A stretch of 64,000 nt of DNA, from positions 186,001-250,000 of the forward strand of contig WHVA01000046.1 of the NCBI GenBank assembly GCA_015179125.1. Reading direction: 5' to 3'. The notes beneath the pieces were generated by a model, which saw only the letters and a program-made list of their open reading frames with translations, did not search any database and had not been told where the DNA came from. The DNA comes from Gautieria morchelliformis. Lineage: Eukaryota; Basidiomycota; Agaricomycetes; Gomphales; Gomphaceae. Position 1 is the stretch's first letter; each line of letters starts with the position of its first letter. The position numbers and the translations under genes are program-made. This document shows positions 32,071-43,257 of this stretch, piece by piece.

Positions 32071-32336
32071 TGCTCCTGCATCAAAATCAAGCCAAATAAA
32101 TTCCCCCCTCCGTATTTCTTTCCAAATTATTTTCAGATCGTTCCTCAGTGATCACTTTATTTTTCAGAATTATCTGAAATCTCCTATCAAAGATTTGTGC
32201 TTCTATTTCAATTTGTCTTTCTTCTTTTTCACAGCCGGCTCTCTTATGTAATCATTTCGATGCCCACTCTACCATGGGCGCTAAAGGGCCGGGTGGTAGT
32301 ATATGTGCAGTGAGACACATTTCCAACCTCTCTCAG

Positions 32337-32470
32337 TGACAACTAAATTCACTGAGAGAGGCAAGCAAATTAGTCTTGTTTGCTTCGATTTATTAATCTA
32401 GAAATCCTGTAGTGAATTAATTTCTAGGTAGTGTATAATATAATGAGTGACAACTAAATTCACTGAGAGA
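32337..32470. repeat. 25-bp direct repeat pair before a copia gag
   Basis: GTGACAACTAAATTCACTGA plus GAGAG occurs at about 32,337 and again at about 32,446, each next to an AATTAAT-TCTAG motif. It lies within the presumed LTR of the copia fragment that follows. Confidence 0.6.
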
Positions 32471-32542
32471 GTGAATTAATCTCTAGTCTATTCTTTTGAG
32501 TACCAAGTCCAGTCCTACTGCCTATAATTCCTGTCCTCTACA

Positions 32543-32840
32543 GGGTTATGGGCCCTGGAGACACTTCAGAGAAACTTTTGGGTGTTGAGAAGCTTGCTAC
32601 AGATGGAAGTAATTGGCCAATGTGGTGAGCCACTCTCATCAGCTATTTTGAGTCCAAAAATCTACTCAAGCATGTAGAAGGGAGAGTCACTCGACCTCCT
32701 GATCCTCCAGTCATGCCCCCAGGCCATATTATTACAGAAGCTGAGGAAACTCAAATAGATAAGGCTGAGGAGAGGCTGGAGAGATATCTTGCTAGAGAAG
32801 GACAAGCCAAGACCCACATAATCATCTCAGTGTCAGAGTC
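32543..32840 (+). pseudogene. Copia primer site and gag start, truncated
   Basis: GGGTTATGGGCCC (primer-binding-like, as in the intact copia) is followed by a gag frame: KLLGVEKLATDGSNWPMW, a stop, then ATLISYFESKNLLKHVEG and RLERYLAREGQAKTHIIISV. This is the N-terminus of a copia gag of a different subfamily from the 10.2-kb piece. It is cut at 32,841 by a gypsy LTR. Confidence 0.7.
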
Positions 32841-33368
32841 TGTCAGGGGAACCCCCTCCTGAGGACATTTCTAGCCTTGGCTTCGGCTCTGACCCAAGAT
32901 CCGGGTCTGTGTTAAGACCCGTTCCCGAGTCCAGACCCGAGGCCTCGGCTCTCGCTCTGGAACCTTCGGCTTAACTCGGGTTCCCTATCAGTTCATCATT
33001 CTCCCTGATCCCCTTTCCTAGATAGTCCTGTTCCATTTCTGATGATCGTCCGTCGACCCTGCTTCCTACTCGATATGGGAATTGATGCCCTCTTTCCGTT
33101 CTAGTATATAAACCCCCCGTCATGTACACTAGTTGCTCAGTTCTGATATCGACTTAGATCCCTCGTATCCTTCCGCTTCTCTGTCTGACCTCGTTCTGAA
33201 CCTTGGCTTCCAGCCGAATCCGTTCCTGAATCTGTTTCCCAAAATTAGGGCGGAACACTGTAGTGGGCGCAACCTACGAAGTTGAAGCCAAGCCCTCTGT
33301 TCCCGAACTTTGGCTAACCTTGGCTCGGCCCTTGGGTTGAGTCTTAAGTACACCTTACGTTCTTAACA
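32841..33368 (+). repeat. Gypsy LTR (528 bp)
   Basis: Begins TGTCAGGGGAACCCCC and ends CTTACGTTCTTAACA; the start matches the gypsy LTR at 1774 and it holds a TATATAAACCCC promoter motif at about 33,100. A GTGGGCGCAACCTACGAAGT segment recurs at about 43,138 (GGGGGCGCAACATATAAGTT). No clear target duplication was found. Confidence 0.65.
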
Positions 33369-33429
33369 GTCGGCCATGTGTTCCTGATATCAAGAATGTG
33401 AGAACTTGATCATATGCGCATCAGAGAGA

Positions 33430-33762
33430 ACGGGATGAAAGACTATCAAATGAGCGCTGGGAGTGCATTTCAGGTGTTGGTGGTGATAACTACTTCTCCT
33501 GGAGCATGAGCATGGAATCAGTCCTGCATTCGCTAAACCAGTGGGAAGTAGTGATGGGGACTTACCCTCTCCCTGTGCATGTCTTCTGTGACGCTCCTAC
33601 AAATAAGGAGCTGCAATTGGAAAAGACATGGCAGTTACGCAGAATACGTGCATACATGGAAATTGACTTACGAGTGGAGGACCAAGAGAGTGTCCCCATC
33701 AGGAGCAATTGTGATCCTACAAAAAAGGCACCGGTAGAGTTCCCACTCTCAGATGACAAATA
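33430..33762 (+). pseudogene. Copia gag fragment
   Basis: GMKDYQMSAGSAFQV, then about 10 nt lost, then SMSMESVLHSLNQWEVVMGT and RRIRAYMEIDLRVEDQESVP; close to the gag at 10,223-9,900 on the other strand. It ends at a stop at 33,761. Confidence 0.65.
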
Positions 33763-33983
33763 AAAACCACGGTAGGCAATGGCAAACGACTCGTGACACA
33801 GGATACATTTTACCTCCCTGTGAATCACAGAGAAACAGCCACACCCCCCCTAAAAGGAGAGGCCACCATGGAAGAAGCTGGTAGGAAAGGGCATCCAATA
33901 AAATGAATACAAATTCATCTGCATAACTGTGTTCACAGTCATTGGCGGTCGACAGGTCCCTCCTCCTTCAGAGAGAGTCAGGG

Positions 33984-34988
33984 TGTCAAGATTGGATTTT
34001 GGGTGTTAATATCGCATGTTAGTGGCGAATGCCCGAATAGCGTGTGCAATCTAGCGAATCGCCCAGCGAACAGTACCGAAGAGGTAAGGGTTAAGAAGTA
34101 AGAGGGTTACTCAAAAGGAATTTGCCCTGATCTACAGTCATAGCGAAATAGCCCGTGGCACTTGACGATGTAACGTGCAAGGTGTCACGGAAAGGTTGTC
34201 TAAGTAGCGACAATCCTTTCGCCGGCGAAGGCACTCCTTTGGAGTCCTTCGCTGACAGCACAGAAAATAACTCGAAGGCTAGGGTAACAAAGATGAAGTA
34301 TGAGAACTCACCAGTGATGCCTAAGTCCTCTTCTGGTCGAAGATAGAAATCTACAGGAGAAGGCTCAAGACGATGGTCACAGCAAGGTCAAGTTTGCACA
34401 AGATGGACGTATGATAATTAAACTGGAGAATATATATGCGAATGTAGACTACTTATACTGAATGCTCATATGGTGCTAGCGAATAGGAAAGAGGCTGTCT
34501 GGAGTCAGGATTGGATAGGGGTGCGCAGTCAGGATACATAATAGATGAAATAGACATACAATAGAATGGAAGAGGGGTGCGAACATGAAACGACGGAGAG
34601 GAAAGAGGGCGAAGGCCCCTATGTACGAAAACACGCCTTGGGACCTGCATATACACCACCCTGCACGGACTCTTCGTCTGCTGGGTTGGTCCCACATGAC
34701 CTACGGGTAGGATGCCCCGTGAATGCATTCTGGCCATGGGAACACCCAAAGGGTTTGAGTTGAGAAGATGATGGGACCAGTGATGAACCATCAACCCGGG
34801 TAAAGGATGTCGATCCTGTTTGATGGCGTGCCTGCTGGTGAATGATGCGAGTAGCGAATGGTCATATGGCGAATGTGGTGAATAGTGAATGGAGCGAGGA
34901 GTGAATGGAGCGAAGACGAGCGAACATGGAAGAGTGGTGAAAGGGACAACAGGTATAGCTGGGTACAAGAAATAAATGAGTCATGACA
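33984..34988 (+). repeat. G1 LTR, plus-strand copy
   Basis: TGTCAAGATTGG...GAGTCATGACA, 1,005 bp, paralog of 30,751-31,775. The 3' third is rich in GCGAATG/GCGAATA words. Flanks do not show a target duplication. Confidence 0.65.
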
Positions 34989-35010
34989 GCCTGCACCTCC
35001 TTGCAATTCA

Positions 35011-35572
35011 TGATAGGACCAGTGATGAACCATCAATCCAGGTACAGGATGTCGATCGTGTTTGATGGCATGGCTACTGGCGAATAATGCAAGTAGCGAA
35101 TGGCCATTTGGCGAATGTGGCGAATAGTGAATCGAGCAAGGGGTGAATCGAGCGAAGCTGAGCGAACATGGAAAAGTGGTGAAAGGGAAAACAGGGATAG
35201 CTTGATACAAGAAATGAATGGGTCATGACAACTGTGTAGTGAAAACTTCAGCGAAGCTAATTCGTCCTGCCCTGCAGTGGTACGAGTCCCATTGAGTCCA
35301 ACCTGCACGGAGGCTGCAACTGACACTATCCGAATACATCCTGAGCATGTGGGTCTGTCATGGAGTGGGAGTTTAACAGATGATGGGTTCTATGATGGAT
35401 GAGGGCCCCAACACCTGGCGTCCTGGCAGGAATGATGCGAATAGCGAATGCGAAAGCAGTATGGCGATGAATATTTTGGCAAGATATTCGCTGGGTCGGG
35501 AAGCCGTTCGCTGGTTGAGGAGGTCATTCGCTGTGTGTTGAGGGAAGATTCGCACAATAAATGAATCATGAC
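35011..35572 (+). repeat. Two further G1 LTR 3' ends in series
   Basis: Segment 35,011-35,230 repeats the last 220 bp of the preceding LTR (ACCAGTGATGAACCATCAA to GGTCATGACA). A more diverged one spans about 35,375-35,572 and ends AATGAATCATGACA. So three LTR 3' ends follow one another in the same orientation. Confidence 0.6.
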
Positions 35573-36177
35573 ACAGGGATGGATGACTTGTCCTGCTTGT
35601 CGTAGGTGATTGCCTCCTTTTCATTGCTTGCAATGGTTGTGTGAATGGTTGTGTGTACCGGTGGGGTCAATGTTGGTTCATGCTGTATTGTCTGGATCGT
35701 TTCAACTGTGCCTGGCGTTAGGCCATGAGCCCAGAGAAGCTTGTGCAATGGAGAGCGGTGTGTCTTCTCTTGTCGTATTTCCCTGTGCAGGTGCGCATGG
35801 AGTGGGTGCGAGGGCGGTAATGTGAGCATGTGCAGAGTTGCGCTGTAGGTGTACTTGTCTAGGGCCAGCTGGATTGGTAGTAAGTCAGCCTGAATGTCAA
35901 GCAAATCAGTGGGTGCTGAGTGAAGGGCTCCTGTGATATACAATGATGCCATTCTCTGTACTCTGGCGAGTCTCCAGGTGAGGAGTGAGTTGATGAGGAA
36001 GTTGAGATACATGGAATCAGGGATAGGGTTCCTGGACTCAGTAAGTTTTATATGCAATACATCCATCTTTGACTTATGCTCTTGCATTCCTGCACCATCA
36101 TACCTGATGTGTGTGAGGTCTCCCAATAGGGTGGCTTGAGTATTTGCTAGTTGACTGTGTTGTGGTCTGGAGTACAC
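35566..36177 (-). pseudogene. Chimeric frame: copia gag piece fused to LINE post-RT piece
   Basis: The 203-codon frame starts with copia gag sequence (QLANTQATLLGDLTHIRYDG, KLTESRNPIPDSM, NFLINSL) and continues without a stop into LINE sequence (LARVQRMASLYITGALHSAP, LPPSHPLHAHLHREI, SPLHKLLWAHGLTPG), which is the segment after a LINE RT and before RNase H. Junction at about 35,980. Two element types joined in frame by chance is the simplest reading; expression is not indicated. Confidence 0.65.
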
Positions 36178-36498
36178 TAAAGTCTATGAATGACATGCAC
36201 AGTGTTCAGAGGGTGCTGCTTTGGCTGTGTTACCTGGCCTGGCAGGTGTCCATCTGCAACCTCGTTTGCTTTTTGCCACTCTGTTCACCCTCTGCTTTCT
36301 TCCTGTGCCCTGTCGCCTAGCTTGTCCACCTGTCTGTTCTACCATGCCATATGTCGCCTGCATCAGTATCGGCCATCCTTTAAGGCAGATGCTCGCAACT
36401 TTTTATTACATGTAGCTTCACCCATTTTATTCTCAGATTATTGAGGCTTGACATATTGCTATTTCTTATGCTAATAGGTAGGGCCGGGGCCCATAACC
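36178..36498. other. TE junction region
   Basis: 36,388-36,440 repeats 8,930-8,990. At about 36,441 it joins the first codons of copia gag (minus strand MSSLN) and the primer-like site (36,484-36,498), the same piece that is longer at 10,223-10,266. Confidence 0.5.
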
Positions 36499-36645
36499 TA
36501 AAGATACAAGTAGTAAACTACAGAACTCATCAGCTACTAATACTAGTACAATTGATAGGACCACTTACCCCCTGGCGTCGAAGACAAACGCTAGGGAGTA
36601 GTACATAATGTACAATGCGCATATGTGTGCCATTTTTCCGCTACA
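36499..36645 (-). repeat. Short copia LTR (147 bp), second copy
   Basis: Same ends and length as 10,267-10,413, at the same place relative to the membrane-protein paralog, so insertion preceded the block duplication. Confidence 0.55.
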
Positions 36646-36649
36646 GGGG

Positions 36650-37810
36650 TTACGGGTTTCTCCCAGCGCCGAGCCCTGCCGAGCTACTCGACGCACATTT
36701 CCCCCTGATCTTTTTTCTATATAGGACATACCCCAGAGAGCCTAGCACGCCGCTCACGACGGGACCAATGATTGTACCTGGGTTCAAAGATTTAGTCGAA
36801 GAATGAGTCGCGGAAGTGATGCTTGTTGATGTGGATGAGGCGGTGGTGGATGTAGCCGTGCCTGAACCATCAGGAATGCCTACACCAGGCCGTCCAGTGT
36901 TAGCAATACGTGGCCAATGGAGCACTGGGAAATGAGTATCCGCACCAGAGTCATGGCTGATTAACGATGCATTCGCGCTCCAAGTGCCGCTAGCCTGAGA
37001 TAGATTCAGATACGGCGAGATGACTAAACATGATGCTTACAGTGACGTTGAGATAGGCCCATGCCGGGACGGTAAAACCGGAAGGAAGTGAGAGTGGAAA
37101 TCTAAGAGCCAAGAAGATCAACAACACGCTATCTGGGAAACCCCAGGCATTCGCCTTACCTTGAAATAGATATATCACTAGCTGAACAATTCGTCATCCA
37201 GTCTGTCCACCTGCAGGAATTATATATTAAAGGCGGAAAAAGCCTTAGACATTATAATTGTACATACGGATTGACCAGGGCGCCTTGACAGGCTGCACAA
37301 GCAGAAAAAACGGAGTACACCACGGTGCTGCATTGGCACGGGGATGACTCTCCCATCTTGGGTCCCCCATACGCTTGGTCAGAGGCAAGGGCTGGAACCG
37401 ACCACTCTATGGCGCGGAGGTATGGTATGAGCGTGTGCGTAAATGCTACTGTTCTGGATCGAACGTACTCCCACCGTTGCATGCGCTTTGAAGGGCAGCA
37501 GCGACTAGAGGCGGTATGAGATCTGGATTTCAAGCCTCATTCGCAAAAAAACGTACCTAAGCAAGGGCTTTGCTGTTCTTGGTTGTAAGTCTGTGCGACC
37601 AGGGCTGTTAGGTTGACTTAGTCTGCACTCGGATGTGATGTTACACACCCAAAAATCAGTGATACAGGTCGCATTGGTCGTCTGGCATGGGAATATGTAA
37701 ATACTACCAGGTGGCTTTCCATAAGGAAGTCGACATACTACTTGTGCAGCCACCTCCCACCTCAGCGCGATACCAACGATGATGGCGACCAAGTCCAAAG
37801 TACCACGCAT
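36650..37810 (-). CDS. Cys-rich type I membrane protein, paralog B (altered tail)
   Basis: Same exon order as paralog A: signal peptide MRGTLDLVAIIVGIALRWEV from 37810; TTNATCITDFW; QSPCL; the CQCSTVVYSVFSACAACQGA exon; a TNCSASDISIS exon; FTVPAWAYLNVT; and a last exon with Ser/Thr stalk, a TM helix (GPVVSGVLGSLGYVLY) and a tail KKIRGKCASSSSAGLG ending at 36,650. The tail has no similarity to paralog C and is read from sequence next to the copia LTR. Expression uncertain; likely 3'-truncated like A. Confidence 0.55.
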
Positions 37811-38021
37811 TATGGTGTTCCAGAAGTACGTATGGGGGTGACCAGACGCTTGAATGGAACATGGCCACCACAGGGCCAAAATAAAAGCATCCTGGCACCG
37901 GCACTGCCATAGCACTGCGCGCTGTAGGTGTCTACATATGAATCCGACACGGTATTTGATTTGTCCCATATTGGCCTGGGAAGCGATGAAGTGTCCCGAT
38001 CACGCCTCAGCTGACAACATT

Positions 38022-38468
38022 GGATGCCTATCCGAGTCCTAAAAACCTAAATCCAAAGTTCTAAGATGAGCGACACTAGACAGCTGTCAGGTTTAGACCG
38101 ATAGCTCGAACCGTAAGACCAAAATCATCCAGATACTATTTTTCACTTACGGCATGCTCGTTGACCGAGCTCCGAGGACTTGGTCGTGACTAATTAGGTG
38201 AGATGGACCGAGAGGGAATTGGAGGGGGACGGTATGCCGTTCTGGGAGGAGCGGTCAAATAACTGTCAAATTTAAATGAAAGAAAATGTTTAGGACTGCG
38301 AAAAGAGTTTACGACGGGGGGGATGAGGCCACCCTCAACGAAGGGTTTAGAACGGCGTTGGGTCGGTGGGCGGAGTTTCAACGCACTCTGTCATCGGCTA
38401 ATGGCCGGCACGATGTTACGAGATTTAGGGCATCTTATTTAGGATTTTAGGTCTACGGATAGGCATCC
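38022..38468. mobile_element. MITE, 447 bp, with 3-bp duplication
   Basis: Terminal inverted repeats GGATGCCTATCCG and CGGATAGGCATCC extend with a degenerate CCTAAA(A)-rich zone for about 40 bp. Target duplication ATT (38,019-38,021 and 38,469-38,471). Paralog C's flank at 53,121-53,140 reads CTGACAAGATTAACGTTAG without the insert. No coding capacity; 3-bp duplications fit PIF/Harbinger-like elements, but the superfamily is not proved. Confidence 0.85.
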
Positions 38469-38609
38469 ATTAACAACATTAGTACTTATGTCGTCACTCA
38501 ATGAAAGCAAATTTATCTCGCACCATATTCAAACCATATGAACTGCGACAAATTCAGTCGGAAAAGGCGTGTACGAATATTGTGCTCGGAATCGGGCTCT
38601 CCGATCTTT

Positions 38610-38850
38610 GATCTCCTTTACACTCGTGGGCGACTGTAGTCTGTGCCTGACCTTCCACCCCTTATCCCTCGGCCTGTTGTCCGTGCCTGACCTCGTTACC
38701 CGTCTCCTTACCCAATCCCTCCCATCTTTGACTCCCTTTGCACTCGTGGGCGACTGTAGTCTGTGCCTGACCTCGCACCCCTTATCCCTCGGCCTGTTGT
38801 CCGCCCGTGCCTGGCCTCGCACCCCTTCAATTTCAGCCTGTTGTCCGCTT
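38610..38850. repeat. Tandem repeat, about 120-bp unit
   Basis: CTCGTGGGCGACTGTAGTCT through CCTCGGCCTGTTGTCCG occurs at about 38,623 and 38,743, with a third partial unit at about 38,813. Poly-T/C tracts follow at 39,146-39,177. Confidence 0.75.
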
Positions 38851-39998
38851 GACCCGCCCCCCAGACCCCCCTCCCTTTTCCCCTTTCCGTCTAAGCGGCC
38901 CATCTGTATAAATTCTTTTCTCTTTCATGCCTTAGTTCCCGTGGCTTCTTCCCTCGGCCACGACGACGACACATCCCCTAACGTCGTTCTCCATCGCGTT
39001 CCTTCCTCTCACCTCCTCCTCCCCGGCCGCCCCCCCGGTAACGTATGTTCCAAGTTCTATACAGTACTGCTGTGCTGCCGGGAAGGAGGTACGCCAGGGA
39101 GCCTCAACGCAGTCAACGATTCTGTCGTGAGTCAATCAACTGTGGATTTTTTCTTTTTTTTCTTTTTTTTTCTCTTTTCGCGGCTTCGTTGTGCCCGGCC
39201 CTGTAAAATGTGCATGTATGGTACCAACGGCAGTGACGTGTCCTATGCATATCCTGGACTTATGAGCTGCAGAATAAAACCTGTCAGCCAATCATGGCCT
39301 GAGGAATAAAACGTTACGATTCCGCTCCTACCAGGGACGGAAGAGGACGATACCCGGACCGGGGAGATGGCGAGGGGACGGGAGTGGCACTTCGACGGCT
39401 GTGCGAGTGCAGCGGCGTCGAGGGTTGTGATTGTGCGGTGGACTCAGGGAGAGGGCGGAGAGAAAGTGGGTTGGGCGTCGCTGGAGCGGAACTGGGTATT
39501 TAGATGATTTGACCCGCCTCAGTGTGATCATTCCAACACGAGCAGTGGAGACACTTGAAGGGCTTGCTATTTCGCGGATAGTTGCTCAAGGTCGTGAGGC
39601 AGAAAATGCAAGTTGGAAATGGGGAGGGGGTTTGAAAAACGCGCATCATGTTATTCTTGACCACTATGAACTTGGCGGTCGAGCGATCTGTGCTGACTCT
39701 GCGTTGTCGACTCCTCACTCGTGTTCTTACCCAACCCTCTGATGTTGTGCGCCCGTTGTTTTTCCTTCCCTTTCCGGGCGATGCCGTTTTGCCTTCTCTG
39801 CCGATGATGCCATACAGTTTACTTTGTTCAGCCATCTGACGCCATTATCGAATGCCCGGGTTATGTCAGCTTTCTCCCACGTGGCAACCCGGTGATTAAT
39901 GTGTTCCAGCACTACTAGCATCCACACAACACCTCGCTAGACCACTTTCAGTGGCGACCAGTCAAGGCCCCAGCAATGGAGAAAATACGGCATGAACT
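38851..39998. other. No supported gene
   Basis: Both strands have open frames of about 100 codons at 39,430-39,840. One minus-strand frame has a CIFC...CLHCSCWNDH pattern, which might be a zinc-binding piece, but nothing else supports it. Confidence 0.3.
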
Positions 39999-41076
39999 TG
40001 TTGTGATAAACGCAACTATTTCATTTCAAATCATTTATATATAAAAGAAACTAATAAAGAAAGAAAAGAAAAAGAAAAAGAAAAAGAAAAAGATCAAAAA
40101 GAAACAGAAATGACATTTATGATAGATGTCGGCGCAGACGACGATCACACGAATTTACAACATGCTATATTACCCATAGATCAGGTAATGTACAGAAGTT
40201 CGAGCATCGACCATGTGCGGTCAATCAGGGACGGCGCGCCTATCGAGTGATGGCATCGGCCATGACGTCGACAGGCGCCAGGCCATAGGCACCGAGGGGT
40301 GCGGGCACCAAACCCCGCAGAGGACAATAGACTGCGCAGGAATATAGGGTACTGTGGAGCGACCTGAGAATGTCATCCGCAGTACACATACTCAATCACC
40401 TGCCCCACAGAAAGGGCACAGAGATAGCGGCCCCATCTCCAAGCCTAGCATATATGCTGGGCAGGGTAAACTCAGATCCATTTTTCTATTTGAACCCCAT
40501 GACACGTCTGACTGATTACTATCTTAACATCATGTGGACAGGGGCTTTGTATACTAGGTACAGATTTCTATTCCAAAGCCCAGACAATCCTGACACCATC
40601 CCCATCACCCCATGACTTTATGACTATAAAATAGTCACCCCTTAGCTACAAACAGCTTTTCGACCCATCTGTATAATATCTTGAACACTAGTAGTTACTA
40701 TCAATATAGTATAAATAGCTAGTACAAATGTATGAACGAAATCATCCAGAATCGATTATTCTGCCTCCTGAAATTGCTGTAGTCTTGTTTGATAGCTACA
40801 GAGCTCAGCTCTTGATAGTTTATCCCAAATCTTCGTCGAGGGTCTACTATCACTGTTTACTCTATACTACCTTAAAAGCGAACGCTTTTGATTTGGTTAT
40901 CCCTTGGATCGACACCGTTCTTCTGTCGACATGGTCACGTGACTCTCATTCATCAGTGCTGGACGCGCCTCGAAAGGCTTAGTCAGTACACAGAAGAGGG
41001 GCGAACACAGTGGTTCTAGTCACTGAGCAATAGATTCTATTCGTTGAAAGGCACTAATTAACATCTTAATCCAAAA
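39999..41076 (+). repeat. Copia 5' LTR, copy b
   Basis: TGTTGTGATAAACG...CTTAATCCAAAA, 1,078 bp, same family as the solo LTRs 28,944-30,010 and 43,258-44,317 but plus strand and followed by gag. Contains an A/G microsatellite (AAAAAG units, 40,055-40,105). Confidence 0.8.
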
Positions 41077-41100
41077 GATTAAAAGTCTCATCGTCTTTCC

Positions 41101-41970
41101 ATGGCTCAAACGACTTCTATTGCCACATCTCATCCAAAACATGACAATCACAAATTTCGTGATGTCAAACCCAGACTCGGATGGGACAACTGGACCTCGT
41201 GGAAGAGGGAACTAATGGCCACTTCCAGAGACAGGGGCCTGTACAACACGATCATCGGCAACGATCTTATCCCCACCATCACAGATGCCGCAGTTATTAT
41301 GACAACTGGTGTACCCCACATCGGGAGCACACCACTCACACAATTAATTGCTGAGTGGAACGATAGAAACAATTCTGCATATAACCAGATTTTATTATGC
41401 ATCTCACCAGAATTACAGACAGCAATTGATGATACAGATCAGGCGAAGGCCGCCTGGGACATCATCATCAGGAAATTTGAATCTACTGATCTGAGCAAAA
41501 TTAACGTTGTTCGGACCAGATACAAATCTTTCCACATGGTCGAGGGACATTCTGTCATCACATATCTCACGACTATGAGAGAGTTCAGAAGTCAGCTTAA
41601 AAAGATGGGTGAAATCATTGCCGATTCCACTCATGCTGCGACGATACTCAGAAACCTTCCGGAATCATGGAGGGCTATTTGTGTCAACTGTCCTCATGGG
41701 AAACAGACACAAGCTCCATTTCAAAAAGTCGAGAAACTGCCTGAAGAAATAGGAGATCTCATCGTCTCAGATCTATGTGGTCCATTTGAGGCATCGATTG
41801 GAAATTTCAGATACTTCGTCACTTGGATCGAGGCAAAGACTCGCCTCGCCAACATCGATTTTCTCAAAAACAAAGAATGTGCCACCGTAGCTGCCTCATT
41901 CAAATTGTACGCAGCCTGGTTATCAAGACAAAAGAATGCCACTATGGAAGAAAGAATCGCGCTATGGTGA
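41101..41970 (+). pseudogene. Copia gag-integrase deletion derivative
   Basis: 289 codons start MAQTTSIATSHPKHDNHKFR with a UBN2-type gag (DVKPRLGWDNWTSWKRELMA; ITYLTTMREFRSQLKKMGEI; ATILRNLPESW) to about residue 195. It then jumps in frame to integrase (CVNCPHGKQTQAPF; IGDLIVSDLCGPFEASIGNF; RYFVTWIEAKTRLANIDFLK). Zinc knuckle, protease and gag-pre-integrase are missing, as is everything after the first part of integrase. The end is cut by the Snt2-like fragment at about 41,930. Not autonomous. Confidence 0.8.
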
Positions 41971-42939
41971 CAAAGAATGGATTGATGAAGAAATCAGTGC
42001 CTTTGAAAGCATTATCCTTTTTGGCCCCAAGCTAAGGACCAAGGCACCACAAGGGCTTTACCTGAGGTTGTCTGCTTCTTCACCCTCTGGAAAACACACG
42101 TGTGTCTTTTTCCCTAAATGTGCAAGTATTTGAGCTCTTACGTGTTGTACCCACTTTGTCAGAAGGGGCTAACAGGTGACCAGTGTCCGGGCAACCCTCT
42201 GCTTCTGATGGGGAGAAATATATTGTCAACATGAAAATGGACGGGTGCAACGCCACATATTCTACCTGTGCTGCTCACAGGACTGGGATATCTACCATAT
42301 GCTGGAAAGCTCCAAAGGGTCTGTTGACTGCTGTTCTATGCAATGATTGTGGGGTGCATTGGAGAAAGTATGGCAATTTGAATCTGAAGATGCCAAAGGA
42401 GGACACCCTTCCCTCTGCAAAGCAACGTATGGCTATGGCTGAAAGAAAGAAGGGAGCCCTCTCACAGGCCTTGCACCTAAACGGATGGAGGTATGTGAAC
42501 TACATTGTTGTAGTTGAACATCAACAATAACAGATGGCCTCATTGGTAGACTGCCACTGGCTCCATCCCAACCCTGTAACTGCACTTTATAAACCATGTT
42601 ACCTGCCAATGTTGCAAAAAGCCTGGTGCATTAGGCAAAGTCATCAAATGCATACAGTGTTTCATTGGAATTCACACTGGTTCGTTCCTTGCCATCCATC
42701 TTGATTATAAAGAAGTGCATTGTGGGGCTTTACCTAACACTTCAGTCATGGATTCCAATGAGGCAGAAGTTTGGCTGTGCAAACTATGTCAAAATGAAAT
42801 GACATTAGAGGCTTTGCTGGTATGTATTGATCATTGTCGACTGCTAACACTGTTCCTAATGTGCGAGATGGAAGTATCAGAGTGTATATTGTGTCCTTGC
42901 AAAGGTAAAGAGGAACAGAAAAAGCCAGGATGTACCTAA
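41930..42939 (+). pseudogene. Snt2-like SANT/GATA/PHD gene fragment, broken
   Basis: Three domain remnants occur in the order known from fungal Snt2-type chromatin proteins: a SANT-like helix pair (DEEISAFESIILFGPKLR, then in another frame GTTRALPEVVCFFTLWK, about 41,990-42,090); a GATA-like finger (CAAHRTGISTICWKAPKG and VLCNDCGVHWRKYGNLN, about 42,260-42,385); and a PHD-like finger (CQCCKKPGALGKVIKCIQC, then VWLCKLCQN, 42,605-42,800). A Cys expected in the PHD loop after IH is missing. Frameshifts and stops separate the parts. It joins copia integrase sequence directly on the left. Snt2 proteins recruit histone modifiers; this copy is dead. Confidence 0.6.
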
Positions 42940-43252
42940 GGATGAGATGGATTTGGGTGTCCTTAGGGTTCCTAAACCTAGAGAAGGGCAAGGCCTCTCT
43001 GCCTTCTGACATTCTGTCTTCTGACTTCCAACCTCCAACTTCCAACATTCAACTTAGCTTGATTTTTGAACCCTTCTCTACCTTGGCCTTTTCCAACTTC
43101 CAACTGCTGTTCCAAAATAGCTAGGATGACAGTTCATTGGGGGCGCAACATATAAGTTGAAGCCGCTGTTTTTGGGTTTGGCGTCAGGCCTCTTGAAGCC
43201 GGCGGCCATAGGTAAAGGCATCGCACAGCAGCCAGCCCCTGACACAAGGGAA
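42940..43252. other. LTR-like scrap
   Basis: CTTCCAAC-rich low complexity, then about 43,130-43,180 similar to the 3' part of the gypsy LTR at 33,260-33,310. No gene. Confidence 0.4.
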
Positions 43253-43257
43253 GGGCA

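Noticed and set aside
39500..39835. Minus-strand frame with a CxxC...CxxC pattern as a zinc-finger gene
   Set aside because: No start context, no conserved domain order and an equally long frame on the opposite strand.
40055..40105. AAAAAG-rich tract as a LINE or SINE tail
   Set aside because: It lies within the copia LTR copy b near its start, so it is an internal microsatellite.
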